Both the position numbers and the translations under genes were made by a program. The notes under the pieces were generated by a model. It saw nothing but the letters and a program-made list of their open reading frames with translations, was not told the origin of the DNA and did no database searches. 64,000 nt of DNA from Tragulus kanchil (taxonomy: Eukaryota; Chordata; Mammalia; Artiodactyla; Tragulidae), in contig JAIOJX010000006.1 in assembly GCA_022376925.1 (NCBI GenBank), positions 57,376,658 to 57,440,657 on the forward strand, given 5' to 3'. Shown here piece after piece: positions 25,851-39,324 of this stretch. How positions within the stretch are numbered: position 1 is the stretch's first letter; each line of letters starts with the position of its first letter.

Positions 25851-27990
25851 AGGAATGAGTACCCGGAAGTGATTTCCCTGAGTGATGAGGAAGTTGACCT
25901 AAATTGAGCTAAAAGCATGTTTCTTTCGAGGCAAAGCCTCTTCTCCACAGAGGGTTTTTTCATCTTTATGACTTAAGAGCAGTTTTCTGGCACAGACTCA
26001 TTTTCGCTTTCACCTGGGTAGACTGGAGTGTTAATTGGCTCAATGATGCCAATGCCAATGTAGCACAGTCCACATAAAAACAATTTTCCATTGTGTTTTT
26101 AACCAGTAAATGGAAGAATGTTCTCCATTTTAGTTTTTCACTCCATACGGAAGGTCTAGAAAGGTGCTTCTGGCTATATTAGTTCTAGGGACACATTACG
26201 AAGCATGAAGGAGTACCCGGAGATGAATTCCCTTAGGCGTGAGGAGATTGAGCTAAATGGAGCTAACAGCGTGTTCCTACCGAGAAAAAGCCACTTCTCC
26301 TGAGACGGTTTTACCGTCTTCATTGCTGAAGAGTTTCCTTGAGCTTTCTGGCACAGACTCATTATCGCTTTCACCTAGGTGGATTGGAGTCTTAATTGGC
26401 TGAATGTGGTCAATGCCAATGCAGCAGATTACACGGAAAATCCATTTCCCTTCAGCTTTCAACCAGCAAATGGAAGAATGTCCTTCATTGGACATTTTCA
26501 CTCCATACGGAAGGTCTGGAAATGTGGTTTCGGCTGTCAATTCTAGTTCCACATTACAAAGCAGGAAGGAGTACCTGGAAGTGAATTCACTTTTGGATGA
26601 GGAGATAGACGTGAATATAACTAACAACATTTTACATTGGAGGCAAAGCATTTTCTCCGCAGACAGTTTTGCCATCTTCATTGCTGAACAGTTTCCTTGA
26701 GGTTTCTGGCACAGACTCATTATCGCTCTCACCTGAGTGGAATGGCATCTTAATTGGCCCAATGAGGCCAGTGCCAATGCAGCACATTCCACGGAATAAC
26801 CATTCTTCCATCGGTTTTGAACGCAAATGAAGAATGTCCTCCATTGGATGTTTTCACTCCATAGTGAAGGCCTAGAAAGGTGCTTTCAGCTGCGTCATTT
26901 CTAGGTCCATATTACAAAGCAGGAAGTAGTACCCAGAAGTGATTTCCCTAATGGGTGAGGAGATTGACGTGAATATAACTAACAACATTTTACATTGGAG
27001 GCAAAGCATTTTCTCCGCAGACAGTTTTGCCATCTTCATTGCTGAACAGTTTCCTTGAGGTTTCTGGCACAGACTCATTATCGCTCTCACCTGAGTGGAA
27101 TGGCATCTTAATTGGCCCAATGAGGCCAGTGCCAATGCAGCACATTCCACGGAATAACCATTCTTCCATCGGTTTTTGCTAGCAAATATAGGAATGTCCT
27201 CCATTGGATGTTTTCACTCCATAGTGAAGGCCTAGAAAGGTGCTTTCAGCTGCGTCATTTCTAGGTCCATATTACAAAGCAGGAAGTAGTACCCAGAAGT
27301 GATTTCCCTAATGGGTGAGGAGATTGAGCTAAATGGAGCTAAAAGTGTGTTCCTCTCAAGGGAATGCCTCTTCTCCACAGAGGGTTTTTCCGTCTTCATT
27401 GTCGAATAGTTTCCTTGAGTTTTCTGGAACAGATTCATTATCGCTTTCACCTGGGTGGAGTGGCACCTTAATTGGCTCAACAAGGCCAAATGCAATGCAG
27501 CACATTCCACCGAAAAACCATTTTCCCTTCAGTTTTGTATAAGTTAATGGAAGAATGTCCTGCATTGGACGTTTTCACCCCATACGACAGTCTAGATATA
27601 TGTTTTCGGCTCTGTCACTTCTAGGTCCACATTACAAAGCAGAAAGGAGTACTGAGAAATGAATTCACTTAGGGTTGAGGACACTGAGCTAAATGAAGCT
27701 AAAATCGTGTTTTATCCAAGCAAAGTTGCTTGGATAAAGAGACTTTTTCAGTCTCCATGGCTGAGAGTTTCTTTGAGTGTTCTGGCACCAACTCATTATT
27801 GCTTTCACCTTGGTGGAGTAGAGTCTTAATTGCATCAAGGAAGCCAATGCCAATGCAGCCCTTTCCATTGGAAAACCACTTTCCCTTCGGTTTTGAACCG
27901 GCAAATTGAATATTGTGTCCTCCACTGATTGATTTCACTCCATACAAATGAACTAGAAAGGTTCTTTTGCCTGTTTTACTGCTAGGTCCA
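25851..27990 (+). repeat. Satellite sub-block, subfamily D
   Basis: Monomers here have GAGATTGAGCTAAATGGAGC, a shortened GAATGTCCTCCATTGGACG in place of GAATGTGTCCTCCACTGG, and ATTACAAAGCAGGAAGGAG. These co-varying changes define subfamily D. Confidence 0.75.
26608..27326 (+). repeat. Adjacent monomer duplication with A/D hybrid junction, period 358
   Basis: 26608-26965 recurs at 26966-27326. At 26955-26966 the D block GAGGAGATTGA runs straight into the A block CGTGAATATAAC, while the second copy continues with the D block GCTAAATGG. The duplication junction therefore fused a D left part to an A right part. Confidence 0.88.
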
Positions 27991-28711
27991 CATCAGAAAT
28001 CAGGAAGCAGTACCCGGAAGTGAATTTCCTTAGGGATGAAGAGATGGCCGTGTAAATAACTAACAACATTTTTCTTTGAAGGTAAAGCCTTTTTTCCACA
28101 GATGGTTGTTCCCTTTTCATTGCTGAACGATTTCCTGAGGGTTCTGACACCAACTCTTATCTCTTTCTTGTCGGTGGAATGGAGTCTTAAAAGGCTCAAC
28201 GAGGTCAATGCCTATGCAGCACATTCCACGGAAAAACCATTTGCCTTCGGTTATGAACCAGCAAATTCAAGAATGTGTCCTCCACTGGTTGTTTTCATTA
28301 CATTTGAAAGGACTGGAAAGGTGATTTTGCCTGTTTTATTGCTAGATCCACATCAGAAATCAGGAAGCAGTACCCGGAAGTGAATTTCCTTAGGGATGAA
28401 GAGATGGCCGTGTAAATAACTAACAACATTTTTCTTTGAAGGTAAAGCCTTTTTTCCACAGATGGTTGTTCCCTTTTCATTGCTGAACGATTTCCATGAG
28501 GGTTCTGACACCAACTCCTTATCTCTTTCTTGTCGGTGGAATGGAGTCTTAAAAGGCTCAACGAGGTCAATGCCTATGCAGCACATTCCACGGAAAAACC
28601 ATTTGCCTTCGGTTATGAACCAGCAAATTCAAGAATGTGTCCTCCACTGGTTGTTTTCATTACATTTGAAAGGACTGGAAAGGTGATTTTGCCTGTTTTA
28701 TTGCTAGATCC
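27991..28711 (+). repeat. Adjacent monomer duplication, period 360
   Basis: 27991-28350 recurs at 28351-28711 with few changes. Both carry GATGGCCGTGTAAATAAC and CTTGTCGGTGGAATGGAG. Confidence 0.92.
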
Positions 28712-29015
28712 ACATCACAAATCAGGAAGAGTTATGTGGAAGTGAATTCCCATAGGGGTGAGAAGACGGACGTGAATATAACTAACAACGTTTTCCTTTC
28801 AAGGCAAAGGCTCTTCTCCACTGAAGGTTATTCTGTCTTCATGGCTGAACAGTTTCCTTGAGGTTTCTGGCACCAAATCAGAATCGTTTTCACCTGGGTG
28901 GAATGGAGTCTTAATTGGCTCAACGAGGCCAATGATCTTGTAGTACTTGCCACTGAAAAATCATTTTCCTTTTGGATTTGAATCAGCAAATGGGAGAAAG
29001 TGCCCTCAAATGGTG

Positions 29016-30456
29016 GTTTTCACTCCATACGAAAGTACTAGAATGGGGCGTTCACCTGTTTTATTGCTAGATCCACATCACCAATCAGGACAGTGTACCC
29101 AGAGGTGAATTCCATTAGGGATGAGGAGATGGACATGAGTATAACTAACAATGTTTTCCTTTTGAGGCAAAGCATCTTCTCTGCAGATGGCTGTTCCATC
29201 TTCATGGCTGAACTGTTTCCTTGAGGGTACTGTCACCAACTCAAGATTGTTTTCACCTGGGTGTAGTGGCATCTTAATTGGCTTAACGAGGCCAAAGCCA
29301 ATCCAGCACATTCCATGGAAATACCATTTTCCCTTCGATTTTCACCAAGGAAATTGAAGAATGTGTCCTGTACTGGTCGTTTTCACTCCAAACAGAAGGT
29401 CTAGAATGGAACTCTTGGCTTTGTCATTTCTAGGTCCACATTGTGAAGTAGTAAGGTATACCGGAAGTAAATTCCCTTAGGTCTGTGGATATAGAGCTAA
29501 ATGGAGCTAAATCATCTTCATGCCAAGCAAAGAGGTTTGGCCACAGCGACTTTTTCCCTCTTCATGGCTGAACATTTTCTTGATGTTTCTGGCACAGACT
29601 CATTATTGCCTTCACCTGGGTAGAGTGGAGTCTTAATTGGCTCAACAAGGCCAATAGCACTGCAAACATTACATGGAAAAACAATTTTCCCTCGGTTTTG
29701 AACCAGCAACTGGAAGAATGTGTCCTCCACTGGTCGTTTTCACTCCATACGAAAGTACTAGAATGGGGCGTTCACCTGTTTTATTGCTAGATCCACATCA
29801 CCAATCAGGACAGTGTACCCAGAGGTGAATTCCATTAGGGATGAGGAGATGGACATGAGTATAACTAACAATGTTTTCCTTTTGAGGCAAAGCATCTTCT
29901 CTGCAGATGGCTGTTCCATCTTCATGGCTGAACTGTTTCCTTGAGGGTACTGTCACCAACTCAAGATTGTTTTCACCTGGGTGTAGTGGCATCTTAATTG
30001 GCTTAACGAGGCCAAAGCCAATCCAGCACATTCCATGGAAATACCATTTTCCCTTCGATTTTCACCAAGGAAATTGAAGAATGTGTCCTGTACTGGTCGT
30101 TTTCACTCCAAACAGAAGGTCTAGAATGGAACTCTTGGCTTTGTCATTTCTAGGTCCACATTGTGAAGTAGTAAGGTATACCGGAAGTAAATTCCCTTAG
30201 GTCTGTGGATATAGAGCTAAATGGAGCTAAATCATCTTCATGCCAAGCAAAGAGGTTTGGCCACAGCGACTTTTTCCCTCTTCATGGCTGAACATTTTCT
30301 TGATGTTTCTGGCACAGACTCATTATTGCCTTCACCTGGGTAGAGTGGAGTCTTAATTGGCTCAACAAGGCCAATAGCACTGCAAAACATTACATGGAAA
30401 AACAATTTTCCCCTCGGTTTTGAACCAGCAACTGGAAGAATGTGTCCTCCACTGGT
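29016..30456 (+). repeat. Adjacent two-monomer duplication, period 720
   Basis: 29016-29735 (A+B dimer) recurs at 29736-30456 almost unchanged; the second copy has an extra A and C near 30386 and 30413. Confidence 0.93.
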
Positions 30457-30953
30457 CGTTTTCTCTCCATGTGAAAGGACTAGAAAGGTGTTTTTGGCTT
30501 TGTGATTTCTAGGTCCACATTACAAATCAGGAAGGAGTACCCGGATGTAAATTCCCTTTAGAATGAGGAGATGGACGTGAATATAACTAACAACACTTTC
30601 CTTTCTAGGAAAAGCCTCTTTTTCACAGACCGTTGTTCCATCTTCATGGCTGAACAGTTTCCTTCAGGCACAGAACAGTTTCTGGCACAGAATCATTATG
30701 CCTTTCACCTAGATGGAATGGAGTCTTAATTGCATCAATGAGGCTAATGCCAATGCAGCACATTCAACCGGAAAATTTTTCCCATCTGTTTTGAAGCAGC
30801 AAATACAAGAATGAGTCCTCCACTGGTTGTTTTCACTCCATACGAAAGGACTAAAAATGTGCTTTCTGCTGTGTGACTTCTAGGTCGACATCACAAATCT
30901 GGAAGGAGTACCCAGAAGTCAATTCCCTTTAGAATGAGGAGATGGTCGTGAAT

Positions 30954-31662
30954 ATAACTAGCAACGTTTTCCTTTCAAGGCAAAGCCTCTTCTCCACATG
31001 CATGTTCATGGCTGAACAGTTTCCTTGAGGGTTCTGGCACCAACTCATTATCACTTTCACTTTGGTGGGATGGATTCCTTATTGGTGCAATGAGGCCAAT
31101 GCCAATGCAGCACATTACAAGGAAAAACCATTTCAGCTGTGGTTCTGAACCAGCAAATGGAAAATGTGTCTTCCACTGGTGGTTTTCACTCCATATGGAA
31201 AGTCCAGAAAGAATTTTTTGGCTGTTTTATTGATAGGTCCACATCACAAGTCAGGAAGGAGTACCCAGAGGTGAATTCCATTTAGGATGACAAGATGGAC
31301 ATGAATATAACTAGCAACGTTTTCCTTTCAAGGCAAAGCCTCTTCTCCACATGCATGTTCATGGCTGAACAGTTTCCTTGAGGGTTCTGGCACCAACTCA
31401 TTATCACTTTCACTTTGGTGGGATGGATTCCTTATTGGTGCAATGAGGCCAATGCCAATGCAGCACATTACAAGGAAAAACCATTTCAGCTGTGGTTCTG
31501 AACCAGCAAATGGAAAAATGTGTCTTCCACTGGTGGTTTTCACTCCATATGGAAAGTCCAGAAAGAATTTTTTGGCTGTTTTATTGATAGGTCCACATCA
31601 CAAGTCAGGAAGGAGTACCCAGAGGTGAATTCCATTTAGGATGACAAGATGGACATGAATAT
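30954..31662 (+). repeat. Adjacent monomer duplication, period 353
   Basis: 30954-31306 recurs at 31307-31662. Both have lost part of the dyad-to-GTTCC region (CCACATGCATGTTCATGG), making them shorter than usual. Confidence 0.92.
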
Positions 31663-32657
31663 AACTAAAGTTTTCCTTTCAAGACAATGTCTCTTCTCCA
31701 CACACAGTTGTTCCATCTTCATGGCTGAACAGTTTCCTTCAGGTTTCTGGCACAGACTCGTTATCGCTTTCATCTGGGTAGAGTGGAGTCTTATTTAGCT
31801 CAACAGGGCAATGCCAATGCAGCACATTCCATGGAAAAACAAGTTTCCCTTCAGTTTTCAACCAGCAAATGGAAGAATGTGCCCGCCACTGATTGTTTGC
31901 ACTACATATGAAGGACTAGAAAGGTGCTCTCACCTCTTTTATTGCTAGCGCCACATCGCAAATCAGTAAGGAGTACCCGTATGTTAATTCCCTTATCGAA
32001 AAGGAGATGCACATGAATATAACTAACACCATTTTCCTTTCAAGGCAAAAACTCTTCTCCAAAAACTGTTTTTCGATCTTCACGTCTGAGCAGTTTCCTT
32101 TAGGTTTCTGTCACAGAAGCATTATCACTTTCACCTTTAGTGCAGTGGAGTCTTAATTGGCTCAATGAGGCCAATGCCAATGCAACACATTCCATGAAAA
32201 AGCATTTACCCTTCGGTTTTGAACCAGTAAATGGAATAATGTGTCCTCCACTGGTGATTTTGACTCCATACGAATGGACTAGAATGGTGTTTCACCTGTG
32301 TTACTTCTAGGTCGACATCACAAATCAGGAAAAATTACCTGGAAGTCAATTCCATTAGTGATGAAGAGATTGACGTGAATATAACTAAAAACATTTTCCT
32401 TTAGAGGCAAAGCCTTTTCTGCACAGATGGTTGTTCCATCTTCATGGCTGAATGGTTTCCTTGAAGGTTATGGCACCAACTCATATTTGCTTTGACCTGG
32501 GTAAAGTGGAGTCTTAATTGGCTCAACGAGGCCAATGCCAATGCAGCACATTCCATGGAAAAAAACATTTTCCATTCGGTTTTAAAATGGCAAATAGAAG
32601 AATGTGTCCTCCACTGGTGGTTTTCACGCCATACGGTATGTTTAGAAGGGTGCTTTT

Positions 32658-33391
32658 GCCTGTTTTATTGCTAGGTCCACATCACAAATCAGGAAGGAGT
32701 ACCCAGAAGTTATTTCCCATAGGGGTGCTGAGATAGAGCTACATACATGGAGCTAAAAGCAACTTCATTTAAGAGCAAAGTTGTTTTGCCACAGAGGCTT
32801 CTTTCATCTTTATGGGTGAACAGCTTCCTTTAGTTTTCTGGCAGCAACACACTATCACTTACCCCTGGGTGGAGTGCAGTCTTAATTGGCTCAATGAGGC
32901 CAATGTCAATGCAGCATATTCAACGGAAAAATCATTTTCCCTTCAGTTTTGAACCAGGAAATGGAAGAATGTGTCCTCCACTGGTCGTTTTCGCTCCATA
33001 CTGAAGGTCTAGGAAGTTCCTTTCGCCTGTTTTATTGCTAGGTCCACATCACAAATCAGGAAGGAGTACCCAGAAGTTATTTCCCATAGGGGTGCTGAGA
33101 TAGAGCTACATACATGGAGCTAAAAGCAACTTCATTTAAGAGCAAAGTTGTTTTGCCACAGAGGCTTCTTTCATCTTTATGGGTGAACAGCTTCCTTTAG
33201 TTTTCTGGCAGCAACACACTATCACTTACCCCTGGGTGGAGTGCAGTCTTAATTGGCTCAATGAGGCCAATGTCAATGCAGCATATTCAACGGAAAAATC
33301 ATTTTCCCTTCAGTTTTGAACCAGGAAATGGAAGAATGTGTCCTCCACTGGTCGTTTTCGCTCCATACTGAAGGTCTAGGAAGTTCCTTTC
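32658..33391 (+). repeat. Adjacent subfamily-B monomer duplication, period 367
   Basis: 32658-33024 recurs at 33025-33391. Both contain the 4-bp ACAT expansion (GAGCTACATACATGGAGC). Confidence 0.92.
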
Positions 33392-34202
33392 GCCTGTTTT
33401 ATTCCTAGGTCCACATCACAAATCAGGAAGGAGTACCCAGAAGTGATTTCCCTTAAGGATTAGGAGATGGACGTGAATATAACTAAAACCATTTTTTTTT
33501 ATCGAGGCAAAGCCTCTTCTTGAAAGACAGTATTTCCGTCTTCATGGCTGAACAGTTTCCTTGAGGTTTCTGGCACCAAAAAACTATTGCTTTCACCTGC
33601 GTGGAGTGGAGTCTTAATTGTATCCAGGAGTCGAATGCCAATGCAGCACTTTCCACTGAAAAACCATTTTCCCTATGGTTTTGAACCATCAAATTGAAGA
33701 ATTTGTCCTCCACTGGTCGTTTTCACTCCAAACAGAAGGTCTAGAATGGAGCTCTTGGGTTTGTCATTTCTAGGTCCACATTGTGAAGTAGTAAGTTATA
33801 CTTACTTGAATTCCCTTAGGGATGGGGAGATAGAGCAAAATGGAGCTAAAAGCATCTTTATTACAAAGCAAAATGGTTTGACCACAGAGGCTGTTTCCTT
33901 CTTCATGGCTGAACGGTTTCCTTGATGTTTCTGGCACAGATTCATTATCACTTTCACCTGAGTGGAGCAGAGTCTTAATTTGCTCAAGGCCAATGCCACT
34001 GCAACACATTCCGCAGAAAAACAATTTTCCCTTTGGTTGTGAACCAGTAAATGGAAGAATGTGTCCTCCACTGGTCGTTTTTGACTCCATCCGAAAGGAC
34101 TAGAAATTTGCTTTCACCTGTGTGTTTTCTAGGTCCACATTACAAATCAGAAAGGAGTACCTGGATGTAAATTCCCTTTAGAATGTGGAGATGGATGTGA
34201 AT

Positions 34203-34924
34203 ATAACTAACAAGTTTTTCCTTTCTAGGTAAACCTCTTCTTCACAGACCATTGTTCTGTCTTCATGGCTGAACAGTTTCCTTCAGGTTTCTGGCACAGA
34301 ACCATTATGCCTTTGACCTAGGTGGAGTGGAGTCTTAATTGGATCAGCGAGGCCAATGCTAATGCAGCACATTCAACTGGAAAATGTTTTTCCCATCTGT
34401 TTTGAAGCAACAAATGCAAGAATGAGTCCTCCACTGGTCATTTTCACTCCATACAAAAGGACTAGAAATGTGCTTTCTGCTGTGTGACTTCTAGGACCAC
34501 ATCACAAATCAGGAAGGAGTACCCGGAAGTCAATTCCCTTTAGAATGAGGAGATAGACGTGACTATAACTAACAAGTTTTTCCTTTCTAGGTAAACCTCT
34601 TCTTCACAGACCATTGTTCTGTCTTCATGGCTGAACAGTTTCCTTCAGGTTTCTGGCACAGAACCATTATGCCTTTGACCTAGGTGGAGTGGAGTCTTAA
34701 TTGGATCAGCGAGGCCAATGCTAATGCAGCACATTCAACTGGAAAATGTTTTTCCCATCTGTTTTGAAGCAACAAATGCAAGAATGAGTCCTCCACTGGT
34801 CATTTTCACTCCATACAAAAGGACTAGAAATGTGCTTTCTGCTGTGTGACTTCTAGGACCACATCACAAATCAGGAAGGAGTACCCGGAAGTCAATTCCC
34901 TTTAGAATGAGGAGATAGACGTGA
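34203..34924 (+). repeat. Adjacent monomer duplication, period 361
   Basis: 34203-34563 recurs at 34564-34924 essentially unchanged, sharing TTCTAGGTAAACCTCTTCTT. Confidence 0.93.
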
Positions 34925-35222
34925 CTATAACTAACAACGTTTTCCTTTTGAGGCAAAGCCTCTTTTCCACAGAGGGGTGTTCCATCTTCATGGCTGAACA
35001 GTTTCCTTGAGGGTTCTGGCACCGACTCATTATTGCTTTCACCTCGGTGGGTTGACGTCCTAATTGGCGCAATGAGACCAATGCCAATGCAGCACATTCC
35101 AAGGAAAAACCATTTCACCTGTGGTTTTGAACCAACAAATTGAAAAATGTGTCTTCCACTGGTGGTTTTCACTCCATACGTAGATTCCAGAAAGGTTCTT
35201 TTCTGCTTTTTTATTGCTAGAT

Positions 35223-35425
35223 CCACATCACAAATCAGGAAGGAGTACCCGGAATTGAATTTCCTTATGGGTGAGGACATTGAGCTAAATGGAGATAAAA
35301 GTATATTCCGTTCACATCAGTGTTCTCCTTTGAACCAGCAAATGTAAGAATCCTCCATTGAACATTATCACTCCAAACGGAAGGTCTAGAAATGTGCTTT
35401 CGGCTGTGTCACTCCTAGGTCTACA
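35223..35425 (+). repeat. Truncated satellite monomer (internal deletion of ~155 bp)
   Basis: Between successive EcoRI boxes (about 35251 and 35457) there are only about 205 bp. After CACATCAGTGTT near 35325 the sequence jumps to CTCCTTTGAACCAGC, omitting the CTGAACAG, CCAAT and TTCC..GGAA parts. Confidence 0.8.
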
Positions 35426-35740
35426 CTATGAAGCAGGAAGGAGTACCTGGAAGTGAATTCCCTTAGGGGTGAGGACATTGAACTAAATGGAGATAAAAAC
35501 GTGTTCCTTTCACATCAGTGTTGCAGGGTCACAGAGGCTTTTTCTGTTTTCATGGCATGGTTCTTTGAGGTTTCTGCCACAGACTCATTATCGCTTTCAC
35601 CTGGGTGGAGTGGTGTCTTCATTGGCACAACAAAGCCAATGGCAATGCTGCACATTCCACGGAAAAACCATTTTCCCTTCGGTTTTGAACCAGCAAATGG
35701 AAGCATATCCTCCATTGGAGGTTTTCACTGCATATGGAAG

Positions 35741-36459
35741 TTCTAGAAACATGCTTTCGGCTGTGTCACTGCTAGGGCCACATTACAAAGCAGGAAGGAG
35801 TACTCGGAAATGAATTCGCTTAGGCGCGAGGAAGTTGATGTAAATGGAGCTAACAGCATATTCCTTACGAGGCCCGGCTCTTCTCCACAGTCGGTTTTTC
35901 TGTCTTCATGGCTGAAGAGTTTTCTTGAGGTTTCCAGCACAGACCCATTGTCACTTTCACCTGTGTGGAGTGGCGTCTTAATCCTCTGAACGCGGTCAAC
36001 GCCAGTGCAGCACATTCCATGGAAAAACATGTTACCTTTGGTTTTGAACCAGCAAATGGAAGAATGTCCTCCATTGGACGTTTTCACTGCATAAGGTAGT
36101 TCTAGAAACATGCTTTCGGCTGTGTCACTGCTAGGGCCACATTACAAAGCAGGAAGGAGTACTCGGAAATGAATTCGCTTAGGCGCGAGGAAGTTGATGT
36201 AAATGGAGCTAACAGCATATTCCTTACGAGGCCCGGCTCTTCTCCACAGTCGGTTTTTCTGTCTTCATGGCTGAAGAGTTTTCTTGAGGTTTCCAGCACA
36301 GACCCATTGTCACTTTCACCTGTGTGGAGTGGCGTCTTAATCCTCTGAACGCGGTCAACGCCAGTGCAGCACATTCCATGGAAAAAACATGTTACCTTTG
36401 GTTTTGAACCAGCAAATGGAAGAATGTCCTCCATTGGACGTTTTCACTGCATAAGGTAG
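35741..36459 (+). repeat. Adjacent subfamily-D monomer duplication, period 359
   Basis: 35741-36099 recurs at 36100-36459 nearly unchanged, sharing CGCTTAGGCGCGAGGAAGTT and CCTCTGAACGCGGTCAACG. Confidence 0.93.
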
Positions 36460-36859
36460 TGTAGAAAGGTGCTTTCGGCTGTGGCACTTCTAGGTTCACA
36501 TTACAAAGCAGGAAGCAGTACCCGGAGGTGAACTGTCTTAGGGGTGAGGAGATTGATGTAAATGGAACTAACAGCATATTCCTTTCCAGGCCAGCCTCTT
36601 CTCCACATACGTTTTTTACGTCTTCATGGCTGAACAGTTTCCTTGAGGTTTCTTGCACAGACGCGTTATCACTTTCAACTGGGTGGAGTGGCGTCTTAAT
36701 TGGCTCAACGAGGCCAATGGTAATGCAGCACACTCCACCAAAAAACCATTTTCCCTTCAGTTTTGAGCCAGTAAATGGAAGAATATTCCGTTTGAGGTTT
36801 TTACTGCATACGGAAAGTCTAGAAATGTCCTTTCAGCTTTGTCACTTCTAGGTCCACAT

Positions 36860-37580
36860 TACAAAGCAGGAAGAATACTAGGGAAGTGAATTCCCTTATG
36901 GTTGAGGAATTTGAGCTAAATGGAGGTAAAAGCGTGTTCTTTTCAAAGCAAAGTTACTTGGCCACAGAGGCTATTTCCGACTTCATGGCTGAACAGTTAC
37001 CTTCTGGATTCTGGCACCAACTCATTATTGCTTTCACCTGGGTGGAGTGGAGTCTTAATTGGCAGAACGTGGTTGATGCCAATGCAGCACATTCCATGAA
37101 AAAACCATTTTCCCTTTGGCTTTGAACAAGCAAATGGAAGAATGTCCTCCTTTGGTTGTTTTCACTCCTTATGGAAGGTCTAGGAAGGTTCTTTCGGTTG
37201 TGTTATTTCTAGGTCCACATTACAAAGCAGGAAGGATACTAGGGAAGTGAATTCCCTTAGGGTTGAGGACTTCGAGCTAAACGGAGGTAAAAGCGTGTTC
37301 CTTTCAAAGCAAAGTTACTTGGCCACAGAGGCTATTTCCATCTTCAAGGCTGAACATTTACCTTCTGGGTTCTGGCACCAACTTATTATTGCTTTCACCT
37401 GGGTGGAGTGGAGTCTTAATTGGCAGAACGTGGTTGATGCCAATGCAGCACATTCCATGAAAAAACCATTTTCCCTTTGGCTTTGAACAAGCAAATGGAA
37501 GAATGTCCTCCTTTGGTTGTTTTCACTCCTTATGGAAGGTCTAGGAAGGTTCTTTCGGCTATGTCACTTCTAGGTCCTCA
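36860..37580 (+). repeat. Adjacent monomer duplication, period 361
   Basis: 36860-37220 recurs at 37221-37580, sharing ACTAGGGAAGTGAATTCCC and GGCAGAACGTGGTTGATGCC. More point differences are present than in most pairs. Confidence 0.9.
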
Positions 37581-38346
37581 TTCCCAAGCAGGACGGAATA
37601 CCCGGAAGAGAATTCCCTTAGGGATGATAATTTCGAAGTGAATATATCTAACAACGTTTTCCTTTCGAGGCAAAGCCTCTTCTCCACAGACGTTTGTTAA
37701 GTTATCATGGGTGAACAGTTTCCTTGAAGTTTCAGGCACAGACTCACTTTCTTTCTTACCTGGGTGGAGTGGAGTCTTAATTGACTCAATGAGGCCAATG
37801 CCAATGAAGCGCATTCCACGGAAAAACCATTTTCCGTTTGGTTTTTAACCAGCAAATGGAGGAATGGCGTCCATTGAACATTTCCACTCCCTACGGAAGT
37901 TCTAGAAATCTGCTTTATGCTATGTCAATTCTAGGTCCTCATTACAAAGCCGGAAAGAGTACCCAGAAGTGTATTCCCTTAGGGATGAGGAGATGGACAT
38001 GAAGATAACTAACAACAGTTTCTTTTCAAGTCAATCCCTGTTCTCCACAGACGGTTTTTAGTCCTCATTGCTGAACAGTTTTCTTGCGGTTTCCAGCACA
38101 GTCCCATTGTCGCTTTCACCTGGGTGGAGTGGCGTCTTAATTCTCTGAACAAGGCCAATGCCAATGCAGCACATTCCACGGAAAAAGCATGTTCCCTTTG
38201 GTTTTGAACCAGCAAATGGAAGAATGTCCTCCATTGGAAGTTTTCACTCCATAAGGAAGGTCTAGAGATGTTCTTTCAGCTACATTACTTTTAGGTCGAG
38301 ATTACCAAGCAGAAAAGAGTACCTGGAAGTGAATCCCCATAGGGGT

Positions 38347-39066
38347 GAGGACATTGAGCTAAATGGAGCTAAAAGCGTGTTCCTTTCAAAGAAAAGCTGT
38401 TTGGCCGCATAGCTTTTCCCGTGTCAATTGCTAAACAGTTTCCTTGAACATTTCTTTCAGAGAGTCATTATCACTTTCACCTGGATGGATTGAAGTCTTA
38501 GTTGGCTGAACGTGGTTAATGCCAATGCACACATTCCAAGGAAAAACCATTTCCCCTTCAGTTTTGAACCAGCAAATGGAAGAGTATCATCTTTTGGACG
38601 TTTACACTTCCTCCGGAATGTCTAGAAAAGTTCTTTCGGCTATGTCACTTCTAGGTACACATTGCAAAGCAGAAAGGAGTACCCAGAAGTGAATTCCGTA
38701 GGGATGAGGACATTGAGCTAAATGGAGCTAAAAGCGTGTTCCTTTCAAAGAAAAGCTGTTTGGCCGCATAGCTTTTCCCGTGTCAATTGCTAAACAGTTT
38801 CCTTGAACATTTCTTTCAGAGAGTCATTATCACTTTCACCTGGATGGATTGAAGTCTTAGTTGGCTGAACGTGGTTAATGCCAATGCACACATTCCAAGG
38901 AAAAACCATTTCCCCTTCAGTTTTGAACCAGCAAATGGAAGAGTATCATCTTTTGGACGTTTACACTTCCTCCGGAATGTCTAGAAAAGTTCTTTCGGCT
39001 ATGTCACTTCTAGGTACACATTGCAAAGCAGAAAGGAGTACCCAGAAGTGAATTCCCGTAGGGATG
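38347..39066 (+). repeat. Adjacent subfamily-D monomer duplication, period 359
   Basis: 38347-38705 recurs at 38706-39066. Both share AAAGCTGTTTGGCCGCATAG and GTGTCAATTGCTAAACAG. Confidence 0.93.
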
Positions 39067-39324
39067 AGTTGTTTCATGTGAAAATAACTAACAACATCTT
39101 TCTTTTGAGGCAAAGCTTCTTGTCCACAGAGAGTTTTCCCATCTTCATGGCTGAACAGTTTCCTTGAGGTTTCTGGTACAGACTCATTCTCGCTTTCACC
39201 TGGGTTGAGTGGAGTCTCTATTAGCTCAATGAGGCCAGTGCTAATGGAACCCATTCCATGGAAAAACCATTGCCCTTCGATTTTGAACCAGCAAATGGAA
39301 GAATGTACTCCATTGGACATTTTC

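Larger units (their letters stand above)
27991..35200 (+). repeat. Satellite sub-block, A/B mixture; partner of 18961-25850
   Basis: Type B monomers near 29480, 30200, 32720, 33090 and 33820 alternate with type A. Rare variants seen at 20.1-25.1 kb recur here in the same order. A 15-bp internal repeat of CACAGAACAGTTT lies near 30660-30685. Confidence 0.75.
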
